This document shows, piece after piece, positions 43,014 through 51,668 of a stretch of 58,791 bases of DNA (position 1 is its first letter; each line of letters opens with the position of its first letter). The position numbers and the translations under genes were made by a program. The stretch comes from Spirochaetia bacterium. GTDB taxonomy: Bacteria > Spirochaetota > Spirochaetia > Treponematales > Treponemataceae. The stretch is taken from positions 1 to 58,791 of the forward strand of contig CAAGGF010000117.1 of NCBI GenBank assembly GCA_900769325.1, given 5' to 3'. The notes under the pieces are model-generated. The model did no database searches, was not told where the DNA came from, and saw only the letters and a program-made list of their open reading frames with translations.

Positions 43014-44063
43014 ATGACAGTAAACACAGAACAGCTTCTTTTTATTTTGGAAAATACGCCTGCTGAACAAAACATAATGCTTCAGGGAAAGCACGGAATC
43101 GGGAAGTCTCAGATTCTTGAAAAATTTTTTTTGGAAAAAAATCAGAAAGTCGTGACGCTTTTTTTAGGTCAGATGAGCGACCCCGGAGATTTAATCGGGC
43201 TTCCTGAAAAAAATCAGCAGACTGGAAAAACCGATTTTATGCTTCCGTACTGGTTTCCCACAGATGATGAGCCGATTGTGCTTTTTTTAGACGAATTGAA
43301 CAGGGCGCGTCCTGAAGTTTTACAAACCGTGATGGATTTAACCTTGAACAGAAAACTTGCAGGAAAATCGCTTCCAAAAGGGTCTCGGATTATAAGTGCA
43401 GTGAATTCCGGGGATGAATATCAGCTTACGGACTTAGATCCTGCTTTAGTTTCAAGATTTAACATTTACACTTTTGAACCTTCCGTTGATGACTGGCTTA
43501 ATTGGGCAAAAGAAAAAATCGACGAAAGAATTATCAATTTTATTTTTGAAAACCCGGAATTTCTTGATTCAGCGGAAAATGAAATTCAAACCGAAGATTT
43601 ACAGCGTTTTCCAGACAGACGAAGTTGGCATCGGGTTAGCAATATTATAAAAAATGTTCCTGAGTTAACGGAAATGCACAAAATTCTTATTTCCGGGATT
43701 TTAGGAGATGCGGTTACGGCTTCTTTTTTTAAATTTGCAGAACAAAATAAAATTCCATCCGCAAAAGATGTTTTAAGCGATTTTGAAAATGCATTTAAAA
43801 AACTTGAACGCCTTGAAAAATCTTTTCTCACCGGGATAAACGAGTCGATTTTTAAATTTCTTGAAAATCAAAAAATTCTGACGGATAAAAAGGTGATTTG
43901 TGAAAATCTTGAAAAATATTTTGATTTTCTTTCTTCGTCATCAAAAGAATTTCAGGCACATTTTGTTTCGCTTTGCAGTGCATCGTTTTTTCCGAAAACG
44001 CTTTGTTTTATCGCAGAGAATTCCAAAAGCCTTTATGAAAAAATTATAAATTCGGCATTTTAA
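43014..44063 (+). CDS. MoxR-type AAA+ ATPase
   Basis: The 349-residue AAA+ protein has Walker A GKHGIGKSQ (near 23-31), FLGQMSDPGDLIGLPE, Walker B VLFLDELNRARPEVLQTVMDL, sensor-1 RIISAVNSGDEYQLTDLDPALVSRF and a helical C-terminal half. MoxR ATPases remodel or activate partners together with von Willebrand A proteins, and such a protein is encoded next. An AAGGA Shine-Dalgarno lies ahead of the ATG, 18 nt after the ligase stop, suggesting one transcript with the ACP genes. Confidence 0.88.
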   Translation: MTVNTEQLLFILENTPAEQNIMLQGKHGIGKSQILEKFFLEKNQKVVTLFLGQMSDPGDLIGLPEKNQQTGKTDFMLPYWFPTDDEPIVLFLDELNRARPEVLQTVMDLTLNRKLAGKSLPKGSRIISAVNSGDEYQLTDLDPALVSRFNIYTFEPSVDDWLNWAKEKIDERIINFIFENPEFLDSAENEIQTEDLQRFPDRRSWHRVSNIIKNVPELTEMHKILISGILGDAVTASFFKFAEQNKIPSAKDVLSDFENAFKKLERLEKSFLTGINESIFKFLENQKILTDKKVICENLEKYFDFLSSSSKEFQAHFVSLCSASFFPKTLCFIAENSKSLYEKIINSAF

Positions 44064-44071
44064 ATTTAAAA

Positions 44072-45346
44072 ATGGAAACGCAGACTGAAAAACGGATTAA
44101 ATTATTGAAGAAAAAATGGTTTCTCACTGAGGTGCATCTTTTTTCCGCAGTGCAGACGCATTTTCTTGTTCAAAATGAAAATATTTCTGTTCCGTTTAGA
44201 ACTGGAAAAATGCGCATTGAATTTTGTGATGCAATTTGCCAGAAACTTTCGGAGCCGTTTTTTGAAGAGGCGTTTAAAACTGAAATTTACAGAATTCTTC
44301 TCCTTCATCCGTATTCAAGAAAGCCTTTTAATTGCAATGATATGGTTTTGCAGATTGCAAGCGATGTTACGGTTTATAGTTTTTTTAAAACCGAATACAA
44401 AACTCAGGGAATCGAATATTTGATTTTTCAGAGTTCACGGTTTAAGAATTTAAAATTTCCGCTTGGGAAAAAATGGAAAGATTCGCCTGAAGAAAAATTT
44501 TTTTTGAAAAATCTTGTTACAGATGAAAATGGAAAATTAAAAATTTCTGACGACCTTCCGCTTGAAAAATGGTATCGCAAAATTCGCTTTTTAATAGAAG
44601 AAACTTCGATTTTTGGGGAAAATGCAGGAAAATCTTCTAATCCTTCGTCTGTTTCGCTTCCGTCCGGTGATTTAACTGAACTTTGGGAAGAAAATCCTGA
44701 GGCACAAAACAAGATTAAAAGTCAGATTTACAAGGCTGAAATCGATGAAGGCTGGGGCGAAAGTTCTTCCTCGGCAAAAAGAGCCGTTTTAGAAAGTGCA
44801 GATTTTTCTTTCAACTACAGAAAAGTGCTTTCAAAATTCAGGCAGACTATAATTTCATCTTCGCGGACTTTAACCCGCATGAAACCGAGCCGACGTTTTG
44901 GTTTTTCTCAGATGGGAAGCCGTTATTCGCGGAAAGCCGATATTTTAATCGCAGTCGATGTTTCAGGTTCGATTTGTGACGAAAGTTTTCAGCGGTTTTA
45001 TCATGCCATAAAAAATTTCTTTTTTCTCGGAATCATCGAAAACATGGATTTGATTTTTTTTGATGTAAATTTGAAAAATTCGAAGCCTGTAAAATTTTCT
45101 AAAAATTTTGATTTCAATCAGATTGAAGGGCGGGGCGGAACTTCTTTTCTTGCACCTGTGAATTTTTTTGAAGAAAATTCTTCTAAATACAGCGGAATGA
45201 TAATTTTTACGGACGGCGAGGGAGAAATTGTAAAAATCGGGAAAAAATTAAACATTCTCTGGATTTTAGAGAGCCGGAGGGCGTTTTTAAAATCTGAAAA
45301 CTGGATAAAATCTCTTCCCGGAAGCATGGCGACTTTTCTTCCGTAG
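44072..45346 (+). CDS. VWA-like (DUF2201-type) protein
   Basis: The 424-residue protein's N-terminal helical part (about 1-230) is followed by SSSRTLTRMKPSRRFGFSQMGSRYSRKADILIAVDVSGSICDESFQRFY, whose DVSGS forms the MIDAS metal site. Then come GRGGTSFLAPVNFF (conserved Thr) and GMIIFTDGEGE (Asp). This is the layout of DUF2201/VWA-like partners of MoxR ATPases. The ATG is 8 nt after the moxR stop. Target unknown. Confidence 0.85.
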   Translation: METQTEKRIKLLKKKWFLTEVHLFSAVQTHFLVQNENISVPFRTGKMRIEFCDAICQKLSEPFFEEAFKTEIYRILLLHPYSRKPFNCNDMVLQIASDVTVYSFFKTEYKTQGIEYLIFQSSRFKNLKFPLGKKWKDSPEEKFFLKNLVTDENGKLKISDDLPLEKWYRKIRFLIEETSIFGENAGKSSNPSSVSLPSGDLTELWEENPEAQNKIKSQIYKAEIDEGWGESSSSAKRAVLESADFSFNYRKVLSKFRQTIISSSRTLTRMKPSRRFGFSQMGSRYSRKADILIAVDVSGSICDESFQRFYHAIKNFFFLGIIENMDLIFFDVNLKNSKPVKFSKNFDFNQIEGRGGTSFLAPVNFFEENSSKYSGMIIFTDGEGEIVKIGKKLNILWILESRRAFLKSENWIKSLPGSMATFLP

Positions 45347-45364
45347 AAAGCGAGGTGAATTTTA

Positions 45365-45934
45365 ATGGAAAATATAAATGATTTTTGGAAAGAAAAAATT
45401 GTTCTTATTCAACGGCAGAATCTTCTGCTTGGAAAACCTGTTGAAAATATTCTTGATGCACAGGAAAAAATCTCTTGCCTTGAAAATAAATTTCCTGCGT
45501 GCAGATTTGAAACTGAAAAAACTGAAAATTCTTTGAGCGTTTCGGTGAACATTTCATCGTATTTTCAAGTGCGGCTTTTCATTCAGAGGCAGACGAAATT
45601 GAGTTTTTTTGAAAAATCTTCTTCCGGGTTTGAAAAAATTGCCGATGCAAAACTTCCGAGCGAACCATTTTCGCAGCTTGAACATTTCATTCAACATTTT
45701 CCAGAATACGAAGTCGAATTTTCGCGTCTTTCAGAAAAATGTGCAGTTCAAGAAAAAAAAATGGAAATCGCGAAAGAATTTTTAAAAGCCATTCTTGAAA
45801 AAAAATATTCCGATGGAAAAACTGTTTTTTTAATTCAGATTGAAAAAGAAGTTTTTAAAGTTACATTAAAAAGCAAGGATTCAGAAAAAGAATTTTTTGT
45901 TTCGCCTGAAGAAATTCCAGATTTTGAGTTTTAG
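45365..45934 (+). CDS. Hypothetical protein, third gene of the MoxR/VWA unit
   Basis: This is a 189-residue soluble protein, not recognised. An N-terminal helix (NINDFWKEKIVLIQRQNLLLGK) leads to a mixed strand/helix domain, with an EKKMEIAKEFLKAILEKKYS helix and a final VFKVTLKSKDSEKEFFVSPEEIPDFEF. The ATG follows GAGGTG, 18 nt after the VWA gene. It may be a substrate or adaptor of the MoxR/VWA pair. No transmembrane segment or signal peptide. Confidence 0.55.
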   Translation: MENINDFWKEKIVLIQRQNLLLGKPVENILDAQEKISCLENKFPACRFETEKTENSLSVSVNISSYFQVRLFIQRQTKLSFFEKSSSGFEKIADAKLPSEPFSQLEHFIQHFPEYEVEFSRLSEKCAVQEKKMEIAKEFLKAILEKKYSDGKTVFLIQIEKEVFKVTLKSKDSEKEFFVSPEEIPDFEF

Positions 45935-45979
45935 TTAGAAGAATGGTGAGATTTCTCAAGTCGGACCCGGAATGACAGA

Positions 45980-46031
45980 CTGGCGGTTGTAAAGACCTAT
46001 TAATGAGATTCCGAAACGAGTTCGGAATGAC
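45980..46031 (-). repeat. Dispersed 52-nt repeat, inverted relative to 48973-49024
   Basis: The reverse complement differs from 48973-49024 at 3 of 52 bases. It contains the palindrome ATTCCGAA-ACGAG-TTCGGAAT. The rest of 45935-46123 is non-coding, with further AATGACA-type pieces of the same repeat family. Confidence 0.8.
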
Positions 46032-46123
46032 AAAGGGTGTGTTCAGAATGGCGATGTTTTTTTTCTTAAAATTCGTTCTGTCCGACAGTTTTTTAAATTC
46101 TGTCATAAAAAAAAATCTTTTCA

Positions 46124-46152
46124 TTGATAAATTCAGCTTTTCATAATATAAT
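46124..46152 (+). promoter_or_regulatory. Promoter of the acyl-CoA synthetase gene
   Basis: TTGATA (46124-46129), 17-bp spacer and TATAAT (46147-46152), 31 nt ahead of the ATG at 46183. Confidence 0.7.
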
Positions 46153-46182
46153 TTTAAATTACCAAGTAGTATAGAGGATTTT

Positions 46183-48093
46183 ATGGAAACAACACTGCCG
46201 AAAATGCTTAGAAAATCTGCTCAGGAATATGCGGAACTTCCTGCTCAGTATTCAAAAAACAAAGACGGGGAATTTGAGCCGATAACTTACAGGCAAATGT
46301 TTCAGCTTTCCCTTGATTTTGCTGCAAGCCTTTTAGAAATCGGTGTTCAGCGTGAAATGCCAATCGGTTTAATTTCAGATAATAGAAAAGAATGGGAATA
46401 CGCGAGCATGGGAATTATGGCTCTTGGTGCTGTAGATGTTCCGCGCGGTTGTGACGCAACTTTAATCGATTTGGAAAAAATTCTTTCATTTACAGAAAGT
46501 AAAATCGTAATTGCAGAAAACATTTCTCAGGTAAATAAAATTCTTTCAATAAGAGAAAAACTTCCTGCGTTACAGCGAATCATTTCTTTTGACGAAATAA
46601 CTCAGGAAAATATAAATTCTGCAAAAGAACAAAATGTCATTCTCTGCTACTTCTGGGATATGATAAAATCCGGTCAAAAATACCGAATCGAACACCCGAA
46701 TGTTGTAGAAGACGAACTTGAAAAAGGCTGTGACAGGGATCTTGCAACTATCATTTTTACTTCGGGAACTACAGGAAATCCAAAAGGCGTTGAGCTTATT
46801 CATAAAAATTTTATCACGCAGCTCGATGAACTTCAGGAGCGAATTTATCTTAATCCTGGTGAAAAAGGCTTGTGCTGTCTTCCTGTATGGCATGTTTTTC
46901 AGCGTTTGTGCGAATATGTAATTCTTTCTCAGGGTGCGGCAATCTGTTATTCAAAACCGGTCGGCTCAATTCTTCTTGCAGATTTTCAAAAAATTAATCC
47001 TCATATCATGCCGGCAGTTCCAAGAATTTATGAGGCAATTTACGACGGAATCAATAAAAAAATGCGCAAAACAGGCGGAATCGTAAATGCCCTATTTAAT
47101 TTTTTCCTTTCGGTTGCAAAAATTCATTCGGCAATGCACAGAAAAATGTTCAATCAAAATGCGTGTTTTTCAAGATATTACACAGGATTATGGTGGATTT
47201 TGTTCATTATTCCGTGGACTGTTCTCTGGCCGCTTAAATTTTTAGGTTCGGTTTTGGTTTTTAGAAAAATTAAAGTCATGCTCGGAAAGAATTTCAGGGC
47301 TGGCGTTGCAGGCGGTGGGGCATTTCCTCCAAATATCGATGCGTTTTTCTGGGCAATCGGCATAAAAATTGTTGAAGGTTACGGTTTGACAGAGACGGCT
47401 CCAGTTGTTTCTGTTCGTCCGGTCGCTTCTCCTGTATTCAGAACTGTCGGTTCTCCAATCCGCGGAGTAAAAGTCAGAATTGTCGACGATGAAGGATATA
47501 TTCTTCCAAGGTGCAAACTCGGTTCAATTCAGATTAAAGGTGGAACTGTCATGCGCGGTTACTATAAATCACCTGAATTAACAGAAAAAGTCATGACTGG
47601 CGACGGCTGGTTTGATACCGGCGATTTGGGAATGCTTACAATTCACGACGAAATCGTAATTAAAGGTCGCAAAAAAGATACGATTGTTCTTCGAGGCGGT
47701 GAAAATATCGAACCTCTTCCAATCGAAATGAAACTTGCAGAATCACGCTACATTTCAAATGCGATTGCAGTAGGTCAGGATCAGCGTTATTTGGGTGCAC
47801 TGATTTTAGTTGACGGCGATGAAGTTAAAAATTACGCTGCAGAAAACGGAATTCAATACGACACTTACGAAAATCTTCTAAAATCTGATGATATTCAGCG
47901 GCTTTTTGAAACTGAAATAAACAATTTAATCAGCTCGAAAACCGGTTTTAAAATGTATGAACGCGTAAATAAATTCGTTTTGATTACAAAACCGTTTGAA
48001 GTCGGAGTTGAACTTTCTGCAAAACAGGAAATAATGCGTTTCAGAATCGGTGAAATCTACAAGACAGAAATCGATTCAATGTTTAAAGAATAA
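46183..48093 (+). CDS. Long-chain fatty acid-CoA ligase (AMP-binding)
   Basis: The 636-residue enzyme belongs to the long-chain acyl-CoA synthetase (FAA1-like) branch: TIIFTSGTTGNPKGVELIHKN (P-loop), CCLPVWHVFQRLCEY, AVPRIYEAIYDGI, VEGYGLTETAPVVSVRP, MRGYYKSPELTEKVMTGDGWFDTGDLGML and IKGRKKDTIVLRGGENIEPLPIE. A hydrophobic stretch near 335-360 (WWILFIIPWTVLWPLKFLG) may touch the membrane. It activates fatty acids for lipid synthesis or turnover. GAGG lies 7 nt before the ATG. A strong terminator follows. Confidence 0.92.
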   Translation: METTLPKMLRKSAQEYAELPAQYSKNKDGEFEPITYRQMFQLSLDFAASLLEIGVQREMPIGLISDNRKEWEYASMGIMALGAVDVPRGCDATLIDLEKILSFTESKIVIAENISQVNKILSIREKLPALQRIISFDEITQENINSAKEQNVILCYFWDMIKSGQKYRIEHPNVVEDELEKGCDRDLATIIFTSGTTGNPKGVELIHKNFITQLDELQERIYLNPGEKGLCCLPVWHVFQRLCEYVILSQGAAICYSKPVGSILLADFQKINPHIMPAVPRIYEAIYDGINKKMRKTGGIVNALFNFFLSVAKIHSAMHRKMFNQNACFSRYYTGLWWILFIIPWTVLWPLKFLGSVLVFRKIKVMLGKNFRAGVAGGGAFPPNIDAFFWAIGIKIVEGYGLTETAPVVSVRPVASPVFRTVGSPIRGVKVRIVDDEGYILPRCKLGSIQIKGGTVMRGYYKSPELTEKVMTGDGWFDTGDLGMLTIHDEIVIKGRKKDTIVLRGGENIEPLPIEMKLAESRYISNAIAVGQDQRYLGALILVDGDEVKNYAAENGIQYDTYENLLKSDDIQRLFETEINNLISSKTGFKMYERVNKFVLITKPFEVGVELSAKQEIMRFRIGEIYKTEIDSMFKE

Positions 48094-48122
48094 AATTCTG
48101 GCGTTTTTAGAAAAATATTTTC

Positions 48123-48164
48123 AGGCTGTCTTAAATTGAAAAAAATTAGACAGCCTTTTTTTTT
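48123..48164 (+). terminator. Bidirectional terminator
   Basis: AGGCTGTCT (48123-48131) pairs perfectly with AGACAGCCT (48148-48156), followed by T. It separates the ligase from the convergent barrel gene, whose stop codon is at its edge. Confidence 0.85.
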
Positions 48165-48852
48165 ACCAGTTGCAGGCAACACCTACATAAAAGCCGAGAT
48201 AAAGATTGTTTGCATCATTTACGGTTTTTGTATCCATTTCGTACATTTTTATGCTCGAAGTATTTGTGCCGTAGTAAATTTTTTCCGGGAATGTTCCAAG
48301 AAGTTTTCCGCCTGCAACAAGACTTGTAGGTGTGTCAGGGAACATTTTTACATTTAAATTTATGCCCCACCCGAATCCTGCAAAACTGTCGATTTTGTTT
48401 GTAGAACTTGCTTTATACGCAAAAGATGTTGCTTCGTACGAAAGACCTGCCGATAACCCGATTCTTACTGTATTTGGAAGTGAAAAAGCGACTGCAGGTC
48501 CTGCAAGGGCTGACCACTGGAGTGCGTAGTCAAGATTTTTTTCTGGAATGGATGCATCCTTTGAAGAAATTGTCTGCGTAATTGAAGTGGTTTTTGTTAT
48601 TCCTGCTTCTCCTGAAAGCATAAAGCCGAACCCAAAAATTGAACCGAGTTTAAAAATGTTCCATGATTCAACCTCAAGATTCAGATTTGTGCTTTTGTAA
48701 TCGTATTTTATGGAGCTAAAAGAACCTTCGCTATAATTTGCTAAATCTTCCCCAAAACCGAACAGAAACTGAATGTCGCCGGAATAAAATTCGCCTGCAA
48801 AAACTGAATTTAAAGCAAAAAGTGAAAGAATTGAAATAAGTAATTTTTTCAT
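48163..48852 (-). CDS. Outer-membrane beta-barrel protein (paralogue of 5435-6118)
   Basis: The 229-residue precursor has the signal peptide KKLLISILSLFALNSVFAG (cleavage after Val-Phe-Ala). Strands with Gly/aromatic alternation follow, and the final strand is YLGFYVGVACNW. It shares with the 5435-6118 protein the (E/M)Y.GD(I/V)Q start, the SW.(I/L)F box and a central GPAV.F segment. It is transcribed from a consensus promoter without a G tract. A GAGAGG Shine-Dalgarno precedes the ATG. A porin or adhesin-like surface role is plausible but unproven. Confidence 0.75.
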   Translation of the reverse strand: MKKLLISILSLFALNSVFAGEFYSGDIQFLFGFGEDLANYSEGSFSSIKYDYKSTNLNLEVESWNIFKLGSIFGFGFMLSGEAGITKTTSITQTISSKDASIPEKNLDYALQWSALAGPAVAFSLPNTVRIGLSAGLSYEATSFAYKASSTNKIDSFAGFGWGINLNVKMFPDTPTSLVAGGKLLGTFPEKIYYGTNTSSIKMYEMDTKTVNDANNLYLGFYVGVACNW

Positions 48853-48896
48853 AAAACACCTCTCAACAATAATGAATCGTAATTAATTTTTGTTAT

Positions 48897-48924
48897 ATTA
48901 TACAGGTTGAATTGTATATGTCAA
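48897..48924 (-). promoter_or_regulatory. Consensus promoter of the second barrel gene
   Basis: On the minus strand: TTGACA (48924-48919), a 16-bp mixed-sequence spacer, TATAAT (48902-48897). The leader is about 40 nt. It serves as a natural comparison for the poly-G promoter at 6241-6268. Confidence 0.8.
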
Positions 48925-48972
48925 GGTTTGGAAAAGGTTTTCAAAAGGATTGTCATTCCGCCTACATTCCCT

Positions 48973-49024
48973 GTCATTCCGAACTCGTTTCGGAATTTCA
49001 CTCATAGGTCTTTACAACCGCCAG
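48973..49024 (+). repeat. Dispersed 52-nt repeat, second copy
   Basis: It matches the reverse complement of 45980-46031 at 49 of 52 bases. It includes the palindrome ATTCCGAA-CTCGT-TTCGGAAT. More pieces of the style (AGCATGACAGTGGG, GAATGACA) fill 49025-49160. No gene is seen in 48925-49167. Confidence 0.8.
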
Positions 49025-49167
49025 TGGGATGCTGATGCCATAGGCACGCGAGTGCCGCGTTAAATAATTTCCTTAAGGCAAACGCCCTTGTGGTGTAAAC
49101 AAGTTCAGCATGACAGTGGGTTGTTTAGAATGACATTTGTTTGGAATGATGGTGGTTTTTAGATACC

Positions 49168-50757
49168 TTACAACAGCGGCGAGATGATTCTTGCGCAGCG
49201 GCCGGTGATTCTTTTTAAGGGGCTTAATTTTTTGTAGGATTCCTGAGTGATGAGGGTGGAATCTTTTAAGGTGTTTTGGAAATCTTCTTCGCATTTTGAA
49301 ATTTCATCTGATTCGTGGAAGAGAATGCCGCATTCGAAATGGTGATAAAAACTTCTGAAGTCGAGGTTTACTGAACCGACTGTTGCGGTGCTTGAGTCAG
49401 AAACGAAAAGTTTTGCGTGAATGAAGCCGGGATTGTATTCGTAAACTTTAACGCCTGATTCTACGAGCGTCTTGATGTAAGTTCTTCCAACGCAGAAAGT
49501 AACATAGTGGTCGTAGTGTTTTGGAACGATTATGGAAACTTCGACTCCGCGTTTTGCCGCAAAGCAGAGTTCGTCGAGCATAAAATTATCGATTACGATG
49601 TACGGAGTCATTATGTGAACATATTTTTGTGCTTTTTGAATCATATAAAGGTAGACATTTTCTGCGATATCTTCGTCGTTGTATGCATCATCGCAGTACG
49701 GAATTGCAATGCCTTTTTCATCGTATTGTTCGTATGGAAGTTCAACATAGTTTTTTACATCGTTTAAAAGTTCTTCCTGATGATTATTTTTGAGGGTTTT
49801 GTGCGAAACATGCCAGAGCTGCAGAAACATCATTGTAAAACTCTTGATGCACGGTCCGTTGATTTTAATTGCAATGTCTTTCCAGTAGTCAAAACGCGGA
49901 AAAGCGAGGTTTGCGTATTCGTCAGAGATGTTGATTCCGCCGGTGTAGCAGGTTTTTCCGTCGATTACAAGAATTTTTCTATGGTCGCGGTTGTTTAAGC
50001 CTGTGTTTATGATTGGAACAAAGCGCATGAAAACTTTTGCGTTTATGTTGCTTCGTTTTAAATATTGTTCGTATTTTGGTGAAGAAAAATCGAGAGAGCC
50101 CAAACTGTCGTATAAAATTCTGATTTCGACGCCTTTTGATGCTTTTTCCCGAAGAATTTCAAGAATTTCGTTCCAGATTTGGCTTGGTTCTATGATGAAA
50201 TATTCGATAAAAATGAATTTTTGGGCATTTTTTAACTCGTTTTTGATGTCTTCAAAGGCACTCTCTCCGCTTGGAAAATATTTTAACTTGTTTTTTGCAA
50301 ACGACGGATTTTTGCACGATTTTGAAAGATAAATTGCAAGGTCGCTGATTTTTGGGTAAGAAGAAAGTTCAGCTGATTCGTCTTTGTTGAAAAAATATTT
50401 GTCGGTCAGAAGCCGGGTTTTGTTCAGTTCTTTTTTTAATGCAAATCCGCCTAAATTCGTTTTTAAAAATATGTAAAAAAGAATTCCGAAAATCGGCATT
50501 ATGAGGACTGGAAAAAGCCATATGAGTTTAAATTCGTTTTTTCCGGGCTGGTTGTAAAGATAAATGAAGAAAAAAATGCTTACAAGAAGGTTGAAGTATC
50601 CGAAATATTCCGAAAGTTCTTCAAATTTGAAAAAGAGCGTAAAATAAAACGCAAACTGAACTAAAAGAAGAATTATAATTGCGAACATTCGTGAAAGAAC
50701 AATAGTTTTGAAAAATTTAAGTAATTTCTTCTGCGGATATTTATCTTCGTCTTTCAT
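49168..50757 (-). CDS. cls: Cardiolipin synthase
   Basis: The 529-residue phospholipase D-family enzyme joins two phosphatidylglycerols into cardiolipin. Three hydrophobic N-terminal segments (about 17-38, 48-65, 75-98) anchor it. Both HKD motifs are intact: HRKILVIDGKTCYTGGINISDEYAN in the first half and HAKLFVSDSSTATVGSVNLDFRS in the second. YLSKSCKNPSFAKNKLKYFPSGESAFEDI is typical of the family. It stands alone between a repeat region and the flavin reductase gene. Confidence 0.92.
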   Translation of the reverse strand: MKDEDKYPQKKLLKFFKTIVLSRMFAIIILLLVQFAFYFTLFFKFEELSEYFGYFNLLVSIFFFIYLYNQPGKNEFKLIWLFPVLIMPIFGILFYIFLKTNLGGFALKKELNKTRLLTDKYFFNKDESAELSSYPKISDLAIYLSKSCKNPSFAKNKLKYFPSGESAFEDIKNELKNAQKFIFIEYFIIEPSQIWNEILEILREKASKGVEIRILYDSLGSLDFSSPKYEQYLKRSNINAKVFMRFVPIINTGLNNRDHRKILVIDGKTCYTGGINISDEYANLAFPRFDYWKDIAIKINGPCIKSFTMMFLQLWHVSHKTLKNNHQEELLNDVKNYVELPYEQYDEKGIAIPYCDDAYNDEDIAENVYLYMIQKAQKYVHIMTPYIVIDNFMLDELCFAAKRGVEVSIIVPKHYDHYVTFCVGRTYIKTLVESGVKVYEYNPGFIHAKLFVSDSSTATVGSVNLDFRSFYHHFECGILFHESDEISKCEEDFQNTLKDSTLITQESYKKLSPLKRITGRCARIISPLL

Positions 50758-50845
50758 AATTTGAGTATAGACATAAAAAATAAATATTGCAATATTTGTT
50801 CAGAATGCGTTTTTTTAAATTTTTGTAATAATTTACACCGAAAAA

Positions 50846-51463
50846 TTATTCTTCGTAGACAGGTTCAAAATCTTCTGCCGGGTGTCCGCAAAGAGGGCAT
50901 GTGTAATCCTCTGGAAGTTCTGAACCGGAATAGATAAATCCGCAGATTTTGCATTTCCAGCCGACGATTTTCTTTTCTTTGTTAACGGTTGTTTTTGGCT
51001 TGATTTTGTTCTGGTAATCGGCGTAAGTTACAGGTGCGTTTGAACTTAAAATTTCTGCATCCTGAACTTCTGCGATGAAAAGAGTGTGCGTTCCAAGGTC
51101 TTGTGAAGAGAGGACTTTGCATTTTAAAACTGAACAAACTGATTCTGTGATGTAAGGACAGCCGTTTGAATCTGTTTCGTGTTTGAAATTTGCAAATTTG
51201 TCTGTTGTTTTTCCTGACTGGAAGCCGAAGTGTTTGATTAAATCGAAAGAACATGTGGAATCCAGCACCGAAAGGCTGAAAAATCCTGATTCTTTTACCA
51301 TTGAACATGTAAGGTTCTGATTTAATATTGAAATTGCGACGCGAACCGGTTCTGAAGCGACCTGAATACATGTGTTTGTGATGCAGGCGTTGATTTTTCC
51401 GTTGCTTTTTGCACCAAGAACGAAAACTCCGTACGATAAATTGTATAATGCTTTTGAATTCAT
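50846..51463 (-). CDS. Flavin reductase-rubredoxin fusion (high-molecular-weight rubredoxin)
   Basis: The 205-residue protein joins an FMN-binding flavin reductase domain (about 1-150; YGVFVLGAKSNGKINACITNTCIQVASEPVRVAISI, then TCSMVKESGFFSLSVLD) to a rubredoxin at the C-terminus (WKCKICGFIYSGSELPEDYTCPLCGHPAEDFEPV) with four iron-binding Cys in two CxxC pairs. Such fusions pass electrons from NAD(P)H to flavodiiron proteins that remove oxygen or NO in anaerobes. No flavodiiron gene is in the window. Confidence 0.9.
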   Translation of the reverse strand: MNSKALYNLSYGVFVLGAKSNGKINACITNTCIQVASEPVRVAISILNQNLTCSMVKESGFFSLSVLDSTCSFDLIKHFGFQSGKTTDKFANFKHETDSNGCPYITESVCSVLKCKVLSSQDLGTHTLFIAEVQDAEILSSNAPVTYADYQNKIKPKTTVNKEKKIVGWKCKICGFIYSGSELPEDYTCPLCGHPAEDFEPVYEE

Positions 51464-51592
51464 ATAAACCTCAAAAATTAATTTTCTTCTATTTTATAGT
51501 TTGTTTTTTAATTTGTAAATCGACATTTTTGTAAATTTGTTTGATTCATCTAAATCGTTTGAATTACCTTGAATTAAAATCGCGTCAAAAAT

Positions 51593-51621
51593 TTGCAAGT
51601 AACGGTATCTCGTGGTATAAT
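51593..51621 (+). promoter_or_regulatory. Promoter of the orphan gene at 51669
   Basis: TTGCAA (51593-51598), 17-bp spacer and TATAAT (51616-51621), with GGAG ahead of the ATG at 51669. Confidence 0.65.
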
Positions 51622-51668
51622 TTTAAATGAGGTAGTTTTAAAAGTAAAATTGAAATGGAGTTATTTTT

